A DNA stretch of 8,674 bases, from the NCBI GenBank assembly GCA_905235345.1, contig CAJOLO010000139.1, positions 1 through 8,674 of the forward strand, in the 5' to 3' direction. Of this stretch, positions 6,344 to 8,674 are shown piece after piece. How positions within the stretch are numbered: the first letter of the stretch is position 1; every line of letters begins with the position of its first letter. The DNA comes from an uncultured Lachnospiraceae bacterium (GTDB taxonomy: Bacteria > Bacillota > Clostridia > Lachnospirales > Lachnospiraceae). The position numbers and the translations under genes were made by a program. The notes beneath the pieces are model-generated. The model ran no database searches and was not told where the DNA came from. It was given only the letters and a program-made list of their open reading frames with translations.

Positions 6344-6363
6344 AAAAGAAAAGGAGGTTTTCG

Positions 6364-7098
6364 ATGATATCCTACGGAAAAACAGATATTGGAATGTGCA
6401 GAAATATGAATCAGGACTGCATATTCTTTTCGGATAAGAGCATCGGCAATCTCCCTAACCTGTATATTGTGGCAGATGGGATGGGAGGTCATCAGGCAGG
6501 TGATTATGCTTCAGCCCATGCAGTATCATGGTTTGTTGAATATGTCAGGGATTGTGATTATGTTAATCCGATAACCATAATAAAGACCGGTATTGCTAAG
6601 GTCAATGACAGATTATATCAGATGTCTGCGGAACATAGTGAATTAAGAGGTATGGGAACCACGTTTGTAGCAGCGGTAATTGTTGGTAATAAACTTTATG
6701 TGGCCAATGTTGGTGACAGCAGGATGTATGTTGTCGGCGATGATATCAGACAGATTACCTTGGATCATTCATTGGTCGAGGAATTGATACGAACAGGTCA
6801 GCTGGAACGAAGAAAGGTAAGATTCCATCCGGAAAAGAATATAATTACAAGGGCTTTGGGAACTGCAAGAGAAGCTGTACCGGATTTCTTTGAGGTTGAG
6901 CTTAAAGATAATGAGAAACTTTTACTTTGTTCAGACGGACTTACCAATATGATTGAAGATGACGAGATTGCAATGATAATTAACAGGAATCCACATATGG
7001 ATAAATGTTGCGAAGAATTGATTGAACGAGCCAATTATTATGGCGGTAAAGATAACATAGGTGTTGTAGTTGTTAAGCAAACGGTAAATGAGGTGTGA
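6364..7098 (+). CDS. stp: PP2C-family serine/threonine phosphatase (Stp/PrpC)
   Basis: Manganese/magnesium-dependent protein phosphatase of the bacterial PP2C type, the usual partner that reverses phosphorylation by the PASTA kinase encoded next. The 244 residues are a single cytoplasmic catalytic domain of normal length. Motifs in order: NQD (16-18, metal ligand Asp18), VADGMGGHQAGD (36-47, Asp38), GMGTT (96-100), NVGDSRMY (115-122), ITRALGT (161-167), CSDGLTNM (189-196, Asp191) and GGKDNIGV (227-234, Asp230). No membrane segment is visible. A strong AGGAGG at 6352-6357 with 6-base spacing supports the ATG. Its GAGGTG codons just before the stop (7090-7095) double as the ribosome binding site of the kinase gene, so the two are probably translationally coupled. 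It is B. subtilis prpC-like. Confidence 0.97.
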   Translation: MISYGKTDIGMCRNMNQDCIFFSDKSIGNLPNLYIVADGMGGHQAGDYASAHAVSWFVEYVRDCDYVNPITIIKTGIAKVNDRLYQMSAEHSELRGMGTTFVAAVIVGNKLYVANVGDSRMYVVGDDIRQITLDHSLVEELIRTGQLERRKVRFHPEKNIITRALGTAREAVPDFFEVELKDNEKLLLCSDGLTNMIEDDEIAMIINRNPHMDKCCEELIERANYYGGKDNIGVVVVKQTVNEV

Positions 7099-7102
7099 TA
7101 AA

Positions 7103-8674
7103 ATGTTTGAACCGGGAATGATAATCCAGAATAGATATGAAATAGCAGAAGAGATTGGAGCAGGAGGGATGTCTGTTGTTTATAAGGCAATGGATCATGT
7201 GCTCAATCGCTATGTTGCTATGAAGGTTTTAAAGATTGAGTTTTCTGATGACAAAAACTTTGTGAGTAAATTCCGAATGGAAGCGCAGTCAGCTGCAGGC
7301 TTGTCTCATCCTAATATTGTTAATGTATTTGATGTAGGAGAAGAAAGCGGATATTATTATATAGTGATGGAACTCGTTGAGGGTATAACTTTAAAAGAAT
7401 ATATCCAACAGAACGGAAGACTTAACTATGCGACAGCATTGGATTTTATAATACAGATATGTTCCGGAATTGAGGTTGCTCATGAACATCACACCATTCA
7501 TAGAGATATCAAGCCTCAGAATATTATAGTATCCAAGAATGGAACACTGAAGGTTACGGATTTTGGCATTGCCAAAGCAGCCACATCCAATACCATTGCA
7601 TCAACAGCAATGGGTAGTGTTCATTATATTTCACCCGAGCAGGCAAGAGGCGGATTTTCTGATGAACGTTCCGACATTTATTCACTTGGAATTACACTTT
7701 ATGAGATGTTAACAGGTCGTGTTCCGTTTGAAGGTGAGAATAATGTGACTGTTGCTCTTATGCATATTCAAAGCGAGATAATACCGCCGAGGGAGTACTA
7801 TCCGGATATTCCTGTCGGACTTGAGAAAATTGTTTTAAAGGCTACTCAGAAACGTCCTGAACAGAGGTATCTTACTACCAATGCTTTGCTTGCTGATCTC
7901 AAAAAGATTGCAATGGATCCAAATGCACAGGTTGGTATTGCAAGCACCGTGATTTCTAATGATGCTCCGACAATCCAGATTTCAGCTGATGAGCTTACTG
8001 CTATTAAGAATGCTTCGGCAGTATCACAAACTGTAAGTGCTAAAGGCCCGACAGTTTTTCCTGTCAATCAGAAAAATTCTGAATTAGAGGATGCTAAGGA
8101 AGCATTACAGAGCCTGTATGATGATGAACCGTTTGAATATGATAGTGATGAGGATGAAGATGAAAAGCCTCTGTTTGATGATACGGAAGATAAGGATGAT
8201 ACGGAAGAAATAGATTCAAAGATAGAAAAGATGATAACAATAGGTGCAATAGTTGCAACGGCTATAATCGGTATAATAATTATTATAGCGTTCTTTTCAA
8301 TAACAGGGGTATTTAAGAAGAATGAAAAAGCTACAACAACTGAGATACCTACAACAATAACAACCGAAGAAATAATCAAAATGCCTGATCTTGTAGGATA
8401 TGATGCGGATGAGGCTACAAAGCAGTTAGATGATCTCGGTATAGCATATATAATTGAAAGGGATTATTCTGACAGATTTGAAGAGGGAAAGGTTGCAAGT
8501 CAGAGCATAGATTATAATACAGAAATAAAGGATAGTGACAGAGTTACACTTGTTATAAGTAAGGGACTTAAAAAGGATGCTATTCCTGATGTGACGGGAA
8601 AAACATCAGATGAAGCAAAGTCAATTCTCGAAGCAGCAGGTTTTACTGTTGATGAGGATGATGAATACAGCGAT
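7103..8674 (+). CDS. prkC: PASTA-domain serine/threonine protein kinase (PrkC/PknB/Stk1 family), 3'-truncated
   Basis: Membrane Ser/Thr kinase of the PknB/PrkC family, which senses peptidoglycan-type ligands and regulates growth, division or spore germination. The 524 visible codons start at ATG 7103, 4 bases after stp, with GAGGTG 7 bases upstream; the frame runs off the window. The kinase domain (about 12-270) has the glycine loop GAGGMSVV (19-26), Lys41, HRDIKPQN (133-140, catalytic Asp135), DFG (153-155), a Ser/Thr-rich activation loop (161-172) and SPE (177-179). A juxtamembrane linker (271-376) follows, with a very acidic patch (339-370). One transmembrane helix spans about 377-401. Outside come a Thr-rich spacer (410-422), one complete PASTA repeat (about 424-488) and the start of a second (about 491 on). 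Further PASTA repeats probably lie past the window. Confidence 0.97.
   Translation, partial: MFEPGMIIQNRYEIAEEIGAGGMSVVYKAMDHVLNRYVAMKVLKIEFSDDKNFVSKFRMEAQSAAGLSHPNIVNVFDVGEESGYYYIVMELVEGITLKEYIQQNGRLNYATALDFIIQICSGIEVAHEHHTIHRDIKPQNIIVSKNGTLKVTDFGIAKAATSNTIASTAMGSVHYISPEQARGGFSDERSDIYSLGITLYEMLTGRVPFEGENNVTVALMHIQSEIIPPREYYPDIPVGLEKIVLKATQKRPEQRYLTTNALLADLKKIAMDPNAQVGIASTVISNDAPTIQISADELTAIKNASAVSQTVSAKGPTVFPVNQKNSELEDAKEALQSLYDDEPFEYDSDEDEDEKPLFDDTEDKDDTEEIDSKIEKMITIGAIVATAIIGIIIIIAFFSITGVFKKNEKATTTEIPTTITTEEIIKMPDLVGYDADEATKQLDDLGIAYIIERDYSDRFEEGKVASQSIDYNTEIKDSDRVTLVISKGLKKDAIPDVTGKTSDEAKSILEAAGFTVDEDDEYSD

Noticed and set aside
7846..8379. Two abutting reverse-strand frames (7846-8067 and 8068-8379)
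   Set aside because: Both lie entirely within prkC coding sequence. Their low-complexity Ser/Val/Ile makeup mirrors the Asp/Glu-rich and membrane segments on the forward strand.

Overview
The window is a seven-gene, all-forward housekeeping cluster: priA (5' end cut off) - def - fmt - rsmB - rlmN - stp (PP2C phosphatase) - prkC (PASTA kinase, 3' end cut off). This order is a classic Firmicutes arrangement; in Bacillus subtilis the same genes are followed by rsgA/cpgA, rpe and thiN, so rsgA is the expected next gene. The AT-rich DNA (roughly 40% GC by eye), strong AGGAGG-type ribosome binding sites, TATAAT-type -10 boxes, heavy ATA/AGA codon use and protein flavour suggest a Clostridia member, most likely Lachnospiraceae. 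I cannot name a genus.

Layout. 1-1698: C-terminal three quarters of the primosomal helicase PriA. 1699-1890: non-coding gap with an extended -10 promoter and a short inverted repeat ahead of def. 1891-2409: peptide deformylase. 2475-3500: methionyl-tRNA formyltransferase. 3501-3677: gap with no convincing gene, holding one copy of a small hairpin-bearing repeat. 3678-5057: 16S rRNA m5C967 methyltransferase RsmB. 5128-6213: RlmN, whose last ~22 codons lie in a second copy of that repeat. 6214-6363: leader region with a 16-bp G-U-containing stem-loop and candidate promoters. 6364-7098: PP2C phosphatase. 7103-8674: membrane Ser/Thr kinase with PASTA repeats.

How the genes fit together. Fmt formylates initiator Met-tRNA and Def later removes the formyl group from new proteins. 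RsmB and RlmN methylate 16S rRNA and 23S rRNA/tRNA. Stp and PrkC form an opposed phosphatase/kinase pair, 4 nt apart and probably translationally coupled; the kinase family senses cell-wall fragments through extracellular PASTA domains. PriA restarts stalled replication forks.

I see no mobile element with a transposase, CRISPR array, tRNA, rRNA, phage gene or defence system, and no evidence of a wholly new multi-gene system. The most interesting signals are small: (1) two diverged copies (about 47/64 identical by hand) of a structured repeat, one intergenic and one forming the C-terminal coding tail of rlmN; (2) an unbroken 16-bp stem-loop just upstream of stp whose four G-U pairs point to an RNA structure; (3) hydrophilic insertions in the C-terminal domains of both PriA and Fmt.
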